Assembly: GCA_964570005.1 (NCBI GenBank)
Contig: CAZMWE010000032.1
Location: 1-12,725, forward strand
DNA length: 12,725 bases
Direction of reading: 5' to 3'
Origin: JAJZCD01 sp964570005
Lineage (GTDB): Bacteria; Patescibacteriota; Saccharimonadia; Saccharimonadales; UBA4665
A program made the translations under genes and the position numbers. Within the stretch, counting starts at the first letter, position 1, and each line of letters starts with the position of its first letter. Below the pieces are notes generated by a model that saw only the letters and a list, made by a program, of their open reading frames with translations, was not told where the DNA came from and searched no databases. Positions 12,455 through 12,725 of the stretch are shown here, in pieces.

Positions 12455-12725
12455 CTAGTGTGTCGCCTTGTTGAGTACAAACTTAACCAATCCCTGCGAC
12501 AGAGCCGCAATAGCTACCCCGACCAAGGCGTAGATTATCGTGCTGCGCGCCGAGTTCAGCTTGCCGCTATCCCCAGCGGCAGTAATGTACCGGAAGCCAC
12601 CGTAAACGAGCATGATAACGGCGGCGACACCGACTATGGAACTCAAGATGTTAATAACTGTCGTAATAATCTTGTTCAGATCCAGGCTGCCGCTCGGCGT
12701 GCCGCTACAGTTGTTGTTATCAGAA
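12455..12725 (-). CDS. VirB2/TrbC-like small pilin, 5' end outside the window
   Basis: The frame is open to the window end; 89 residues and a TAG stop (12455-12457) are visible. It has a polar part with one Cys (SDNNNCSGTPSGS), then two hydrophobic helices around YITAAGDSGKLNSARS and an end in KFVLNK. It aligns by eye with the 143-aa pilin over the whole visible part (ITxxGDSGK, STIIYAL/NTIIYAL, VKFVLNK/VRFVLNK). The signal peptide should lie beyond the edge. A TTG at 12646 is an internal codon within the first helix and not a credible start. The two pilins form a tandem pair on the same strand. Confidence 0.85.
   Translation of the reverse strand, partial: SDNNNCSGTPSGSLDLNKIITTVINILSSIVGVAAVIMLVYGGFRYITAAGDSGKLNSARSTIIYALVGVAIAALSQGLVKFVLNKATH

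Noticed and set aside
12455..12646. 63-aa protein starting at TTG 12646
   Set aside because: The same frame continues to the window end with a pilin-like polar segment, so the TTG is an internal codon.
1..12725. CRISPR array, insertion sequence or origin
   Set aside because: No regularly spaced direct repeats, no transposase-like protein, no terminal inverted repeats with target duplication and no DnaA-box cluster were seen.

Overview
The window reads as a stretch of a Patescibacteria (CPR) chromosome, most likely Candidatus Saccharibacteria (TM7). The reasons are: tandem small VirB2/TrbC-like pilin genes with a GGDSGK loop; an LPXTG-type (LANTG) surface protein; a conserved CPR-style membrane protein with a Q/S/P-rich N-terminus; many polytopic glycosyltransferase-like genes; and frequent starts lying directly downstream of a -10 box. 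UGA is used as a stop (gtrA-like and GT2 genes), so the UGA=Gly code of Absconditabacteria/Gracilibacteria does not apply. The lineage call is by recognition, not by search.

Layout. Positions 1-34 hold the 5' half of a minus-strand tRNA (probably Arg). A plus-strand polytopic protein (119-1684) meets, tail to tail with one base between stops, a long minus-strand run. In transcription order that run is: a 249-aa and a 217-aa membrane protein of unknown role (7712-6298); a Ser/Thr-rich LANTG protein (6202-5699); a polyprenyl-phosphate GT2 glycosyltransferase (5670-4714); a GtrA-family protein (4717-4301); and an 872-aa protein in which a polytopic GT-C-like module is fused to a PIG-L deacetylase domain (4304-1686). 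The last three overlap by 4 bases each and must be one operon. The second half has tRNA-Ser(UGA), a GT-C-like protein (9345-7933), a possible structured leader, tRNA-Ser(GCU) with an unusually long 3' inverted repeat, a PIG-V-like mannosyltransferase (10905-9727), a decayed comF gene (11244-10948), an Hsp20 chaperone (11350-11844), and two VirB2-like pilins (12382-11951 and 12725-12455, the second cut by the window end).

How the genes may work together. GT2, GtrA and a polytopic third protein match the logic of the GtrB/GtrA/Gtr systems: charge a polyprenyl phosphate with a sugar, flip it, transfer it outside the membrane. Here the third component carries a deacetylase domain that the positive-inside rule places outside the cell. 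I infer a surface glycan or glycoprotein decoration system that adds an N-acetylated sugar and removes the acetyl group. The adjacent Ser/Thr-rich LANTG protein is a possible acceptor. The paralogue at 119-1684 has the same membrane and C-terminal modules but no deacetylase. The comF remnant, the tRNA 3' inverted repeat, the apparent leaderless starts and the shared tRNA promoter element are the other points worth a second look.
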